The notes: generated from the sequence alone by a model not told the origin. Counted from the stretch's first letter, positions 16,270 through 25,219 are shown. The stretch: DNA of 64,000 nt from Pseudomonas gingeri (GCF_013386115.1 NZ_JACAOR010000007.1:520702-584701), one strand, 5' to 3'. Numbers and translations: made by a program.

Positions 16270-18864
16270 TCAACCCGCAGTGGCCGATTGGAGGAAGTCC
16301 TGGGCAAAACGCTGCAGGACACCGCCGGCCTCGTAGATCGAGACTTCTTCGGCGGTATCCAGGCGGCAGGTCACCGGCACGTCGACCCGCTCGCCGTTGC
16401 GGCGCTGGATCACCAGGGTCAGGATCGCCCGTGGCGTCCGCTCGCCGATCACATCGAAGGTCTCGGTACCGTCGATACCGAGGGTCTTGCGATCGGTTCC
16501 CGGCATGAACTCCAGCGGCAACACGCCCATGCCCACCAGGTTGGTGCGATGGATCCGTTCGAAGCCTTCGGCGGCAATCGCCTCGACCCCGGCCAGCCGC
16601 ACGCCCTTGGCCGCCCAGTCACGGGACGAACCCTGGCCGTAGTCGGCGCCGGCGATGATGATCAGCGGCTGCTTGCGTTCCATGTAGGTTTCGATGGCTT
16701 CCCACATGCGCATGACCTGGCCTTCCGGCTCGACCCGCGCCAGGGAACCCTGCTTGACCTTGCCGTTTTCCACGACCATTTCGTTGAACAGCTTCGGGTT
16801 GGCGAACGTCGCCCGTTGCGCGGTGAGGTGATCGCCGCGGTGGGTCGCGTAGGAGTTGAAGTCCTCTTCCGGCAGGCCCATTTTCGCCAGGTACTCGCCG
16901 GCCGCGCTGTCGAGCATGATGGCGTTGGACGGCGACAGGTGATCGGTGGTGATGTTGTCCGGCAGCACCGCCAGCGGGCGCATGCCCTTGAGCGGTCGCG
17001 CACCGGCCAGGGCGCCTTCCCAGTACGGCGGACGACGGATATAGGTGCTCATCGGCCGCCAGTCGTACAGCGGCGTGACCTTGGGTCCGGTGTCTTCGTG
17101 GATGGCGAACATCGGGATGTACACCTGGCGGAACTGCTCCGGCTTCACCGACGCCTTGACCACCGCGTCGATCTCCTCGTCGCTCGGCCAGATGTCCTTG
17201 AGGCGGATCTCCTTGCCCTCGGCATCCAGGCCCAGCACATCCTTCTCGATGTCGAAGCGGATGGTGCCGGCAATCGCATAGGCCACCACCAGCGGCGGCG
17301 ACGCGAGGAAGGCCTGCTTGGCGTACGGATGGATACGTCCGTCGAAGTTGCGGTTACCGGACAGCACGGCGGTTGCGTAAAGATCGCGGTCGATGATTTC
17401 CTGCTGGATCACCGGATCCAGCGCACCGGACATGCCGTTGCAGGTGGTGCAGGCAAAGGCCACCACGCCAAAGCCCAGTCGCTCCAGTTCGCCGGTCAGC
17501 CCGGCTTCGTCCAGGTACAGCGCCACGGTCTTGGAGCCCGGCGCCAGCGATGACTTGACCCACGGCTTGCGACTCAGGCCCAGCCTGTTGGCATTGCGCG
17601 CCAGCAGGCCGGCGGCGATCACGTTGCGTGGGTTGCTGGTGTTGGTGCAACTGGTGATGGCGGCGATGATCACCGCGCCGTCGGGCATTTGCCCCGGTAC
17701 GTCGCTCCACTGGCCGGCAATGCCCTTGGCCGCCAGGTCGCTGGTGGCGACACGGGCATGAGGGTTGCTCGGGCCGGCCATGTTGCGCACCACCGAGGAC
17801 AGGTCGAACCGCAGGCCGCGCTCGTACTGCGCATCCTTGAGGCTGTCGGCCCACAGGCCGGTATGCCTGGCGTAGTTTTCGACCAGTTGCACCTGCGCGT
17901 CTTCACGGCCGGTGAGTTTCAGGTAGTCGATGGTCTGCCGGTCGATATAGAACATCGCCGCCGTGGCGCCGTACTCCGGGGCCATGTTGGAGATGGTCGC
18001 GCGGTCGCCCAGGGTCAGTGCCGAGGCACCTTCACCAAAGAATTCCAGCCAGGCCCCGACGACCTTCTGCTTGCGCAGGAACTCGGTCAGCGCCAGCACC
18101 ATGTCGGTGGCGGTGATGCCCGGTTGCAACTTGCCCGTCAGTTCGACGCCGACGCTTTCCGGCAGGCGCATCCACGACGCCCGGCCGAGCATCACGCTCT
18201 CGGCTTCAAGGCCGCCGACGCCGATGGCGATCACCCCCAGCGCATCGACGTGGGGCGTATGGCTGTCGGTGCCGACACAGGTATCGGGAAAGGCCACGCC
18301 GTCACGCGCCTGGATCACCGGCGACATCTTCTCCAGGTTGATCTGGTGCATGATGCCGTTGCCCGGCGGGATCACATCGACGTTCTTGAACGCCTTCTTG
18401 GTCCAGTCGATGAAATGGAAGCGGTCTTCGTTGCGACGGTCTTCGATGGCGCGGTTCCTGGTAAAGGCGTCCGGATCGAAACCGCCGCATTCCACGGCCA
18501 GGGAGTGGTCGACGATCAACTGCGTCGGCACCACCGGGTTGACCTGGGCCGGATCGCCACCCTGGGAGGCGATGGCGTCGCGCAGGCCGGCCAGGTCGAC
18601 CAGGGCGGTCTGGCCGAGAATGTCATGGCAGACCACGCGGGCCGGGAACCAGGGAAAGTCGAGGTCGCGCTTGCGCTCGATCAGTTGCTTCAGGGAATCG
18701 GTGAGCGTCGCTGGATCGCAGCGCCGTACCAGGTTTTCGGCAAGCACCCGGGACGTATACGGCAGGCTGTCGTAGGCCCCGGGCTGGATGGCATCGACCG
18801 CCGCGCGGGCGTCGAAGAAATCCAGCGGGCTGCCAGGCAGCGATTTACGGTATTGAGTGTTCAT
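16270..18864 (-). CDS. acnD: Fe/S-dependent 2-methylisocitrate/2-methylcitrate dehydratase AcnD
   Basis: An 864-aa aconitase-family enzyme starting at the ATG at 18864 (MNTQYRKSLPG). Cluster ligands are seen in ITSCTNTSNP and FACTTCNG, and aconitase signatures in VGTDSHTPHVDALG and GADYGQGSSRDWAAKG. It dehydrates 2-methylcitrate, and PrpF is needed downstream. It lies between prpC and prpF, with REP elements in both junctions. Confidence 0.96.
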   Translation of the reverse strand: MNTQYRKSLPGSPLDFFDARAAVDAIQPGAYDSLPYTSRVLAENLVRRCDPATLTDSLKQLIERKRDLDFPWFPARVVCHDILGQTALVDLAGLRDAIASQGGDPAQVNPVVPTQLIVDHSLAVECGGFDPDAFTRNRAIEDRRNEDRFHFIDWTKKAFKNVDVIPPGNGIMHQINLEKMSPVIQARDGVAFPDTCVGTDSHTPHVDALGVIAIGVGGLEAESVMLGRASWMRLPESVGVELTGKLQPGITATDMVLALTEFLRKQKVVGAWLEFFGEGASALTLGDRATISNMAPEYGATAAMFYIDRQTIDYLKLTGREDAQVQLVENYARHTGLWADSLKDAQYERGLRFDLSSVVRNMAGPSNPHARVATSDLAAKGIAGQWSDVPGQMPDGAVIIAAITSCTNTSNPRNVIAAGLLARNANRLGLSRKPWVKSSLAPGSKTVALYLDEAGLTGELERLGFGVVAFACTTCNGMSGALDPVIQQEIIDRDLYATAVLSGNRNFDGRIHPYAKQAFLASPPLVVAYAIAGTIRFDIEKDVLGLDAEGKEIRLKDIWPSDEEIDAVVKASVKPEQFRQVYIPMFAIHEDTGPKVTPLYDWRPMSTYIRRPPYWEGALAGARPLKGMRPLAVLPDNITTDHLSPSNAIMLDSAAGEYLAKMGLPEEDFNSYATHRGDHLTAQRATFANPKLFNEMVVENGKVKQGSLARVEPEGQVMRMWEAIETYMERKQPLIIIAGADYGQGSSRDWAAKGVRLAGVEAIAAEGFERIHRTNLVGMGVLPLEFMPGTDRKTLGIDGTETFDVIGERTPRAILTLVIQRRNGERVDVPVTCRLDTAEEVSIYEAGGVLQRFAQDFLQSATAG

Positions 18865-18934
18865 CGTCAGGACTCGATCACGGTAGTTACAAAGGGTGGG
18901 GCCTGGCACCAGACCTGAAGTGAACACAACCCAC

Positions 18935-19024
18935 TGTGGGAGCGGGCTCGCCCGCGATAGCGCCAGGTCAGTCGACATCACGGTCGGATGTGACTCGGTC
19001 ATCGCGGGCAAGCCCGCTCCCACA
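18935..19024. repeat. REP pair (GGGAGCGGGC class) between prpC and acnD
   Basis: Inverted cores TGTGGGAGCGGGCTCGCCCG at 18935-18960 and GGGCAAGCCCGCTCCCACA at 19006-19024. The sequence class differs from the GTAGGAGC type used elsewhere in this operon. Confidence 0.85.
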
Positions 19025-19067
19025 GGAATCCTGGTGAACTTCAGACCCCTGTGTCAGCCCTCGCCAT

Positions 19068-20195
19068 TCAGCGTTGTTCGATTGGCACGAACTTGCGCTG
19101 CTCGACGCCGGTGTACTCGGCGCTCGGACGGATGATGCGGTTGTTGGCACGCTGCTCGAATACATGCGCCGCCCAGCCGGTCAGGCGCGAGCAGACGAAG
19201 ATCGGGGTGAACAGCTTGGTCGGGATGCCCATGAAGTGATACGCCGAGGCATGGTAGAAGTCGGCGTTGGGGAACAGCTTCTTCTGTTCCCACATGGTCT
19301 TGTCGATGGCTTCGGAGACCGGGAACAGCACGGTATCGCCGACCTCGTCAGCGAGTTTTTTCGACCAGCCCTTGATCACTTCATTGCGCGGATCGCTGTC
19401 TTTGTAGATCGCGTGACCGAAGCCCATGATCTTGTCCTTGCGCGCCAGCATGCCGAGGGTGCCTTCGACGGCTTCCTGCGGCGAGCTGAACCGCTCGATC
19501 ATTTCCATCGCCGCCTCGTTCGCGCCGCCGTGCAGCGGTCCGCGCAGGGAACCGATGGCCGCGGTGACACAGGAGAACAGGTCGGACAGGGTCGAAGCAC
19601 AGACCCGCGCGGTAAAGGTCGAGGCGTTGAATTCGTGCTCGGCGTAGAGGATCAGCGACACGTTCATCACCTTGACGTGCAGTTCGCTCGGCTTCCTGCC
19701 GTGCAACAAGTGCAGGAAATGGCCGCCAATCGATGGCTCGTCGCTGACGCAGTCGATGCGCTTGCCGTCGTGGCTGAAGCGATACCAGTAGCACATGATC
19801 GCCGGGAATGCGGCGAGCAGGCGGTCGGTCTTGTCGTGCTGTTCGGAGAAGTCCTTCTCCGGCTCGATGTTGCCCAGGAACGAGCAACCGGTGCGCATCA
19901 CGTCCATCGGGTGGGCATCGGCGGGGATGCGCTCCAGTACTTCCTTGAGCGCTTGCGGCAGGTCGCGCAGCTTGCCCAGCCTGTTCTGGTAGTCGGCGAG
20001 TTGCGCCCGGGTCGGCAGTTCGCCGTACAGCAGCAGGTACGCCACCTCTTCGAATTGCGCATCGGCGGCCAGTTCACGCACGTCATAACCGCGATAGGTC
20101 AGGCCGGCACCGGCCTGGCCCACGGTGGACAAGGCCGTCTGCCCGGCCACCTGGCCACGCAGACCGGCGCCGCTCAGTACTTTTGCTTCAGCCAT
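19068..20195 (-). CDS. prpC: 2-methylcitrate synthase PrpC
   Basis: A 375-aa citrate-synthase-family enzyme that condenses propionyl-CoA with oxaloacetate. The start at 20195 follows a GGAGAG ribosome site; an upstream TTG would add four codons. Active-site regions are visible in LRGPLHGGANEAAMEM, GHAIYKDSDPRN and RPSAEYTGVEQRKFVP. It is the second enzyme gene of the operon, 56 bp after prpB. Confidence 0.96.
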   Translation of the reverse strand: MAEAKVLSGAGLRGQVAGQTALSTVGQAGAGLTYRGYDVRELAADAQFEEVAYLLLYGELPTRAQLADYQNRLGKLRDLPQALKEVLERIPADAHPMDVMRTGCSFLGNIEPEKDFSEQHDKTDRLLAAFPAIMCYWYRFSHDGKRIDCVSDEPSIGGHFLHLLHGRKPSELHVKVMNVSLILYAEHEFNASTFTARVCASTLSDLFSCVTAAIGSLRGPLHGGANEAAMEMIERFSSPQEAVEGTLGMLARKDKIMGFGHAIYKDSDPRNEVIKGWSKKLADEVGDTVLFPVSEAIDKTMWEQKKLFPNADFYHASAYHFMGIPTKLFTPIFVCSRLTGWAAHVFEQRANNRIIRPSAEYTGVEQRKFVPIEQR

Positions 20196-20251
20196 TGCTC
20201 TCTCCAATTCTTGAATTTATTCGGGACCCGGCAAGTGGGGGTGATCAGGCT

Positions 20252-21142
20252 TCAGCCCTTCTTCTGGGCAAACAACGCATCGAGCTTCTGCTCGAAGGTG
20301 TGGTAGTCGATGCGATCGTACAACTCCATGCGCGTCTGCATGGTGTCGATCACATTGGCCTGGGTGCCGTCTCGGCGAATCGCGGTGTAGACGTTTTCCG
20401 CCGCCTTGTTCATGGCGCGGAACGCCGACAGCGGGTACAGCACCAGCGACACATCGGCGCCCGCCAGTTGCTCGACGGTGTACAGCGGCGTCGCGCCGAA
20501 CTCGGTGATATTGGCCAGGATCGGCGCCCTCACCCGGCTGGCGAACAGCTTGTACATGTCCAGCTCGGTGATGGCTTCCGGGAAGATCATGTCGGCGCCG
20601 GCCTCGATGCAGGCGGCAGCGCGATCCAGGGCCGATTCCAGCCCTTCCACGGCCAGCGCATCGGTGCGCGCCATGATCACGAAGCTGTCATCGGTGCGCG
20701 CATCGACGGCGGCCTTGATGCGGTCGACCATTTCCTGCTGGGAGACGATTTCCTTGTTCGGCCGATGACCGCAGCGCTTGGCGCCGACCTGGTCTTCGAT
20801 ATGGATCGCCGCCGCGCCGAACTTGCTCATCGACTTGACGGTACGGGCGACGTTGAACGCCGAGGAACCGAAGCCGGTGTCGACATCCACCAGCAACGGC
20901 AGGTCGCAGACATCGGTGATGCGACGGACATCGGTCAGCACGTCATCCAGCCCGGTGATGCCCAGGTCCGGTACGCCGAGGGAACCGGCGGCGACACCGC
21001 CACCCGACAGGTAGATCGCCTTGAAGCCGGCGCGCTTGGCCAGCAGTGCATGGTTGGCGTTGATCGCACCGACCACTTGCAACGGATGCTCGCTGGCGAC
21101 CGCATCGCGGAAACGCTGACCGGGCGTGTTTTTCTGACTCAT
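20252..21142 (-). CDS. prpB: 2-methylisocitrate lyase PrpB
   Basis: A 296-aa isocitrate-lyase-superfamily enzyme that cleaves 2-methylisocitrate to pyruvate and succinate. It carries the diagnostic KRCGH active-site motif (within EDQVGAKRCGHRPNK) and the LPLLVDVDTGFG metal-site segment. Its ATG overlaps the stop of the upstream GntR regulator by 4 bp (ATGA), so the two are translationally coupled. Confidence 0.97.
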   Translation of the reverse strand: MSQKNTPGQRFRDAVASEHPLQVVGAINANHALLAKRAGFKAIYLSGGGVAAGSLGVPDLGITGLDDVLTDVRRITDVCDLPLLVDVDTGFGSSAFNVARTVKSMSKFGAAAIHIEDQVGAKRCGHRPNKEIVSQQEMVDRIKAAVDARTDDSFVIMARTDALAVEGLESALDRAAACIEAGADMIFPEAITELDMYKLFASRVRAPILANITEFGATPLYTVEQLAGADVSLVLYPLSAFRAMNKAAENVYTAIRRDGTQANVIDTMQTRMELYDRIDYHTFEQKLDALFAQKKG

Positions 21143-21861
21143 GACTCACCTCGTGGAGTGGCTGTCGGTTTCGCGCTGTCCTGGTAGTGACGCGCAATAT
21201 TGCGTTTCGACGCGCCGATATGGCGGCGCATCAACAACTCGGCCAGTTCGCCGTCGCGATCGGCAATGGCATCGAGAATCCGGTGGTGTTCGGCAAAGGC
21301 CTGCCGTGGCCGGTTGGGCGTGGCGGAAAACTGGATGCGGTACATGCGCACCAACTGGTACAGCTCGCCGCAGAGCATCTGGGTCAGGGTGCGGTTGCCG
21401 GCCCCCTGGATGATCCGGTAGTGGAAATCGAAGTCGCCCTCCTGCTGGTAGTAACCGACCCCCGCCTGGAACGCCGCGTCGCGCTCGTGGGTGTGCAGCA
21501 CCTGGCGCAGTTCCTCGATCTCTTCGCTGGTCATGCGCTCGGCCGCCAGGCGACAGGCCATGCCTTCGAGGGACTCGCGGATTTCATAGAGTTCGACCAG
21601 CTCGGCATGGCTCAGGGACACCACCCGCGCCCCGACATGGGGCACGCGCACCAGCAGGCGCTGGCCTTCCAGGCGATGGATGGCTTCGCGCAGCGGACCG
21701 CGGCTGATGCCATAGGTGCGCGCCAGCTCCGGCTCGGAAATCTTGCTGCCGGGGGCGATCTCACCCTTGACGATAGCCGCCTGGATGCGCCGGAAGACGT
21801 TCTCGGAGAGTGTCTCCGAATCTTCCTGGACAGTCACGACCGGCTCCAGCTCATCCAGCAT
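21139..21861 (-). CDS. FadR/FCD-subfamily GntR regulator of the prp operon
   Basis: A 240-aa regulator with an N-terminal winged helix (ISEPELARTYGISRGPLREAIHRLE, ~40-65) and a C-terminal FCD ligand domain with candidate metal-binding histidines (FHYRIIQGAGN, EHHRILDAI, RRHIGASKRN). It heads the prp operon and overlaps prpB by 4 bp. It is likely a repressor relieved by a pathway intermediate such as 2-methylcitrate. Candidate operators lie at its own start codon and 73 bp upstream. Symbols for this gene vary in the literature, so none is given. Confidence 0.93.
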   Translation of the reverse strand: MLDELEPVVTVQEDSETLSENVFRRIQAAIVKGEIAPGSKISEPELARTYGISRGPLREAIHRLEGQRLLVRVPHVGARVVSLSHAELVELYEIRESLEGMACRLAAERMTSEEIEELRQVLHTHERDAAFQAGVGYYQQEGDFDFHYRIIQGAGNRTLTQMLCGELYQLVRMYRIQFSATPNRPRQAFAEHHRILDAIADRDGELAELLMRRHIGASKRNIARHYQDSAKPTATPRGES

Positions 21862-21873
21862 ATTGTCGACACC
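21861..21873 (-). promoter_or_regulatory. Second candidate operator copy at the regulator's start codon
   Basis: TATTGTCGACA followed by CC repeats the first 11 bases of the upstream palindrome and overlaps the first base of the regulator's ATG. This suggests autoregulation by a GntR dimer. Confidence 0.5.
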
Positions 21874-21933
21874 TTTTAAATCAATGATGCCAAAACTAGC
21901 CAATACAGCCGTCTCAGTCAAAGAATTAATTGG

Positions 21934-21947
21934 TATTGTCGACAATA
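21934..21947. promoter_or_regulatory. Candidate GntR operator, perfect palindrome TATTGTCGACAATA
   Basis: A perfect 14-bp palindrome 73 bp upstream of the regulator's start codon, in the 294-bp region divergent from the retropepsin-like gene. Length and symmetry suit a FadR-type dimer. From memory, a TTGTCGACAA-like motif has been proposed for GntR regulators of methylcitrate genes. Confidence 0.65.
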
Positions 21948-22155
21948 GTCTAAGAGCGCCAACAAACGCCCCCCGGTGGCAGAGACAGCCGACACCCAGC
22001 TTCCCCGGCGCTGGCGCCATAAAACCAGCATGCTAGAATGCCGCGCGCATCAAACGATGCCATGCCTGTCATCTTTATCTGACAGACGCACGAGGAAGCT
22101 TGCGCTGTATTGCCAGTCACCTTGAATCAAGATTGCCCGATACGCGCCAGGATTT

Positions 22156-22695
22156 ATGAGACTCAAGCCCTTCCCCCTACTGCTTTTGTTCCTGCTCGGT
22201 CTGCCCGGCCTCGGCCTCGCCACCGAAAAGACCGTGTATGGCCTGAACGAGTATGCCAACCTGGTCGGGATCGACCTGGAAGTCGCGGCCAAGCTCGACA
22301 CCGGGGCCAAGACCGCCTCTCTCAGCGCCCGCGACATCAAGCGCTTCAAGCGCGACGGCGAAAGCTGGGTACGCTTCTACCTGGCCATCGACGCGGCCCA
22401 TTCGCATCCCATCGAACTGCCGCTGGCCCGTGTCAGCAAGATCAAGCGGCGCTCCGGCGACTACGACCCGGACGAGGACAAGGCCTATACCGCCCGCCCG
22501 GTGATTGCCCTGAATGTTTGCATGGGTACGGCTTTACGCAGTATTGAAGTGAACTTGACCGACCGAAGTGCATTCCAATACCCGCTTCTGATTGGCTCAG
22601 AGGCGCTCAAGCGCTTCGATGCGCTGGTCGACCCCAGCCTTAAATACGCTGCCGGCAAACCCGCCTGCACCGCCGACGCTCAAACCGCCGAGTAA
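22156..22695 (+). CDS. Exported retropepsin-like (RimB/COG4067) protein
   Basis: A 179-aa protein with a hydrophobic signal peptide (1-~22, ending GLA). The retropepsin-like catalytic triplet Asp48-Thr49-Gly50 lies in AAKLDTGAKTASL. Annotation pipelines often call such proteins ATP-dependent zinc proteases; the sequence shows an aspartic-protease-type fold and no zinc or ATP motif. It is predicted to be periplasmic. It is the first gene of a three-gene cassette, 5 nt before the transglutaminase-like gene. Comparative work on ATP-grasp amidoligases noted this retropepsin/transglutaminase/ATP-grasp association. The substrate is unknown. Confidence 0.85.
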   Translation: MRLKPFPLLLLFLLGLPGLGLATEKTVYGLNEYANLVGIDLEVAAKLDTGAKTASLSARDIKRFKRDGESWVRFYLAIDAAHSHPIELPLARVSKIKRRSGDYDPDEDKAYTARPVIALNVCMGTALRSIEVNLTDRSAFQYPLLIGSEALKRFDALVDPSLKYAAGKPACTADAQTAE

Positions 22696-22700
22696 TTCGC

Positions 22701-24233
22701 ATGCGTTCTCTTACCCTCCATCTGAAAATCCTCATCGCCGTCCTGGTGGCGCTGGGTATTTCGGTCACGGCCTATCAGATTTTCGTGCTGGGGATTCCGG
22801 TCACCGAGGATGCCACGGACGACCTGTGGAACATCGACGCCAAGGTGGAGTTCATCGCCGCGAGCAAGGACCCGGTGAAGATCCAGATGTTCGTGCCACC
22901 GCTGAGCCGCGACTACGTCAGCCTCAACGAGAGCTTCATTTCCAACAACTACGGCGTGAGCGTCAATCGCACCGACGGCAACCGCAAGGTCACCTGGTCG
23001 GCACGGCGGGTCAGCGGCAAGCAGACCCTGTATTACCGCCTGGTGCTGACCAAGCGCTACACCGGTGAAAAACCCAAGGTCAAGGGGCCGACCTTCCGCG
23101 ACAGCATGGCCATCGAAGGCCCGGAAAAGATCGCCGCCGAAGCCCTGCTCGCGCCCATCCGCCAGCACTCGGCGGATGTCGAGACCTTCATCGGCGAAAC
23201 CATCAAGCGGGTCAACAACCTCAACGACGACAACGTCAAGCTGCTGCTGGCGGGCGATCCGTCGACGCCGCACAAGGCGCAGATCATCGAACTGCTGCTG
23301 TCCATCGCCCACGTCCCGCTGGAAAAGGTCCACACCATCCGCCTGGTGGCCGACCAGCCGCAGACCCCGGAACTGTGGTTGCGCAGCTTCAATGGCAACG
23401 ACTGGCTGTACTTCAACCCGGACACCGGCGAACAGGGCCTGCCCAGCGACCGCCTGCTGTGGTGGACCGGCGATGACAACCTGATCACCGTCGAAGGCGG
23501 CAAGAAGGCCAGCGTCAATTTCAGCCTGAACAACAGCGAGATGAACGCCATCCGCCTGGCCAAGCTGACCGACGAGAACTCCGACGCCAACTTCCTCGAA
23601 TACTCGCTCTACGGCCTGCCGCTGCAAACCCAGCAGACCTTCATGATCATGGTGATGATCCCGATCGGCGTACTGGTGATCCTGATCCTGCGCAACCTGA
23701 TCGGCCTGCAGACCCTCGGCACCTTCACCCCGGTGCTGATCGCCCTGGCCTTCCGCGAAACCCAGCTGGGCTTCGGCATCGTCCTGTTCACCATCATCAC
23801 CGCCCTGGGCCTGTCGCTGCGTTCCTACCTGGAGCACCTGAAGCTGCAGATGCTGCCGCGGCTGTCGGTGGTGCTGACCTTCGTCGTGGTGCTGATCGCC
23901 GCCATCAGCCTGTTCAGCCACAAGCTCGGCCTGGAACGCGGCCTGTCGGTGGCGCTGTTCCCGATGGTGATCCTGACCATGACCATCGAACGCCTGTCCA
24001 TTACCTGGGAAGAGCGTGGCGGCGGCCATGCGATGAAAGTCGCGATCGGCACCCTGTTCGCCGCCTCCCTGGCGCACCTGATCATGAGCGTGCCGGAGCT
24101 GGTGTACTTCGTCTTCACCTTCCCGGCGATCCTGCTGATCCTGGTGGGCTTCATGCTGGCCATGGGTCGCTATCGTGGTTATCGCCTGACCGAACTGGTG
24201 CGCTTCAAGGCCTTCCTCAAGGACGACGCCTGA
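22701..24233 (+). CDS. Inactive transglutaminase-like protein with seven C-terminal membrane helices
   Basis: 510 aa. An N-terminal membrane helix (~8-30) is followed by a periplasmic region whose residues ~150-245 resemble a transglutaminase core. At the expected Cys position it reads TPHKAQIIELLL and at the expected His position ELWLRSFNGNDW, so Cys and His are missing while FNPDTGE keeps the Asp region. Residues ~312-500 contain seven hydrophobic helices. It is probably a binding or scaffold protein in the inner membrane. It overlaps the ATP-grasp gene by 1 nt (TGATG). Confidence 0.85.
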   Translation: MRSLTLHLKILIAVLVALGISVTAYQIFVLGIPVTEDATDDLWNIDAKVEFIAASKDPVKIQMFVPPLSRDYVSLNESFISNNYGVSVNRTDGNRKVTWSARRVSGKQTLYYRLVLTKRYTGEKPKVKGPTFRDSMAIEGPEKIAAEALLAPIRQHSADVETFIGETIKRVNNLNDDNVKLLLAGDPSTPHKAQIIELLLSIAHVPLEKVHTIRLVADQPQTPELWLRSFNGNDWLYFNPDTGEQGLPSDRLLWWTGDDNLITVEGGKKASVNFSLNNSEMNAIRLAKLTDENSDANFLEYSLYGLPLQTQQTFMIMVMIPIGVLVILILRNLIGLQTLGTFTPVLIALAFRETQLGFGIVLFTIITALGLSLRSYLEHLKLQMLPRLSVVLTFVVVLIAAISLFSHKLGLERGLSVALFPMVILTMTIERLSITWEERGGGHAMKVAIGTLFAASLAHLIMSVPELVYFVFTFPAILLILVGFMLAMGRYRGYRLTELVRFKAFLKDDA

Positions 24234-25219
24234 TGTTCGGCCTGTGGAAAACCTGGAAGGCCCTGGAAGCCAAGGGCATCATGGGGATCAACCGGCGTAA
24301 CGCCGACTATGTGCTCAAGTACAACAAGCGCAGCCTGTACCCGATCGTCGATGACAAGATCATCACCAAGGAACGGGCGATCAAGGCCGGTATCCATGTG
24401 CCGGAAATGTACGGCGTGATCTCCACGGAAAAGGATATCGACAAGCTCGGCGAGATCATCGGCGGGCGCAGCGACTTCGTCATCAAGCCGGCCCAGGGCG
24501 CCGGCGGCGATGGCATCCTGGTGATCGCCGACCGTTTCGAAGGCCGCTACCGGACGATTTCCGGACGGATCATCAGCCATGAGGAAATCGAGCACCAGGT
24601 TTCCAGTATCCTCACCGGCCTCTACTCCCTGGGCGGCCACCGCGATCGGGCGCTGATCGAATACCGGGTGACCCCCGACCAGATCTTCAGGAGCATCAGC
24701 TACGAAGGCGTGCCGGACATCCGCATCATCGTGCTGATGGGCTACCCGGTGATGGCCATGCTGCGCCTGCCGACGCGCCAGTCCAACGGCAAGGCCAACC
24801 TGCACCAGGGCGCCATCGGCGTCGGCGTCGACCTGGCAACGGGCCTGACCCTGCGCGGCACCTGGCTGAACAACATCATTCGCAAGCACCCCGACACCAC
24901 CAATGCGGTGGACGGCGTGCAACTGCCGAACTGGGACGGTTTCATGAAGCTGGCCGCCGGTTGCTACGAGCTGTGCGGTCTGGGGTACATCGGTGTGGAC
25001 ATGGTCCTGGACCAGGACAAGGGCCCGCTGATCCTCGAACTCAACGCCCGCCCCGGGCTGAATATCCAGATCGCCAACGACTGCGGCCTGACCACTCGCG
25101 CCCATGCCGTGGAAGCCCACCTGGAGCAGCTGGCCGCCGCCGGGATCAGCGAAACCCCGGAAGAGCGGGTGCGCTTCGTCCAGGACATGTTCGGCCACGT
25201 GCCGCCCAAGGGTGCCTGA
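24233..25219 (+). CDS. RimK-like ATP-grasp ligase (alpha-L-glutamate ligase-like)
   Basis: A 328-aa ATP-grasp protein with no signal peptide, so cytoplasmic or at the inner face of the membrane. The ATP-binding lysine is at ~85 in FVIKPAQGAGGDGI, and the metal-binding ELN triad is at 269-271 in LILELNARPGLNIQ. Relatives add glutamate or other amino acids to carboxyl groups by amide bonds. Translational overlap with the seven-helix protein implies a shared complex. Donor and acceptor are unknown. Confidence 0.9.
   Translation: MFGLWKTWKALEAKGIMGINRRNADYVLKYNKRSLYPIVDDKIITKERAIKAGIHVPEMYGVISTEKDIDKLGEIIGGRSDFVIKPAQGAGGDGILVIADRFEGRYRTISGRIISHEEIEHQVSSILTGLYSLGGHRDRALIEYRVTPDQIFRSISYEGVPDIRIIVLMGYPVMAMLRLPTRQSNGKANLHQGAIGVGVDLATGLTLRGTWLNNIIRKHPDTTNAVDGVQLPNWDGFMKLAAGCYELCGLGYIGVDMVLDQDKGPLILELNARPGLNIQIANDCGLTTRAHAVEAHLEQLAAAGISETPEERVRFVQDMFGHVPPKGA

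Noticed and set aside
22680..24077. Minus-strand open frame of 465 codons antisense to the transglutaminase-like gene
   Set aside because: Gln/Asp/Gly-rich shadow composition and no domain; the plus-strand gene is well supported.
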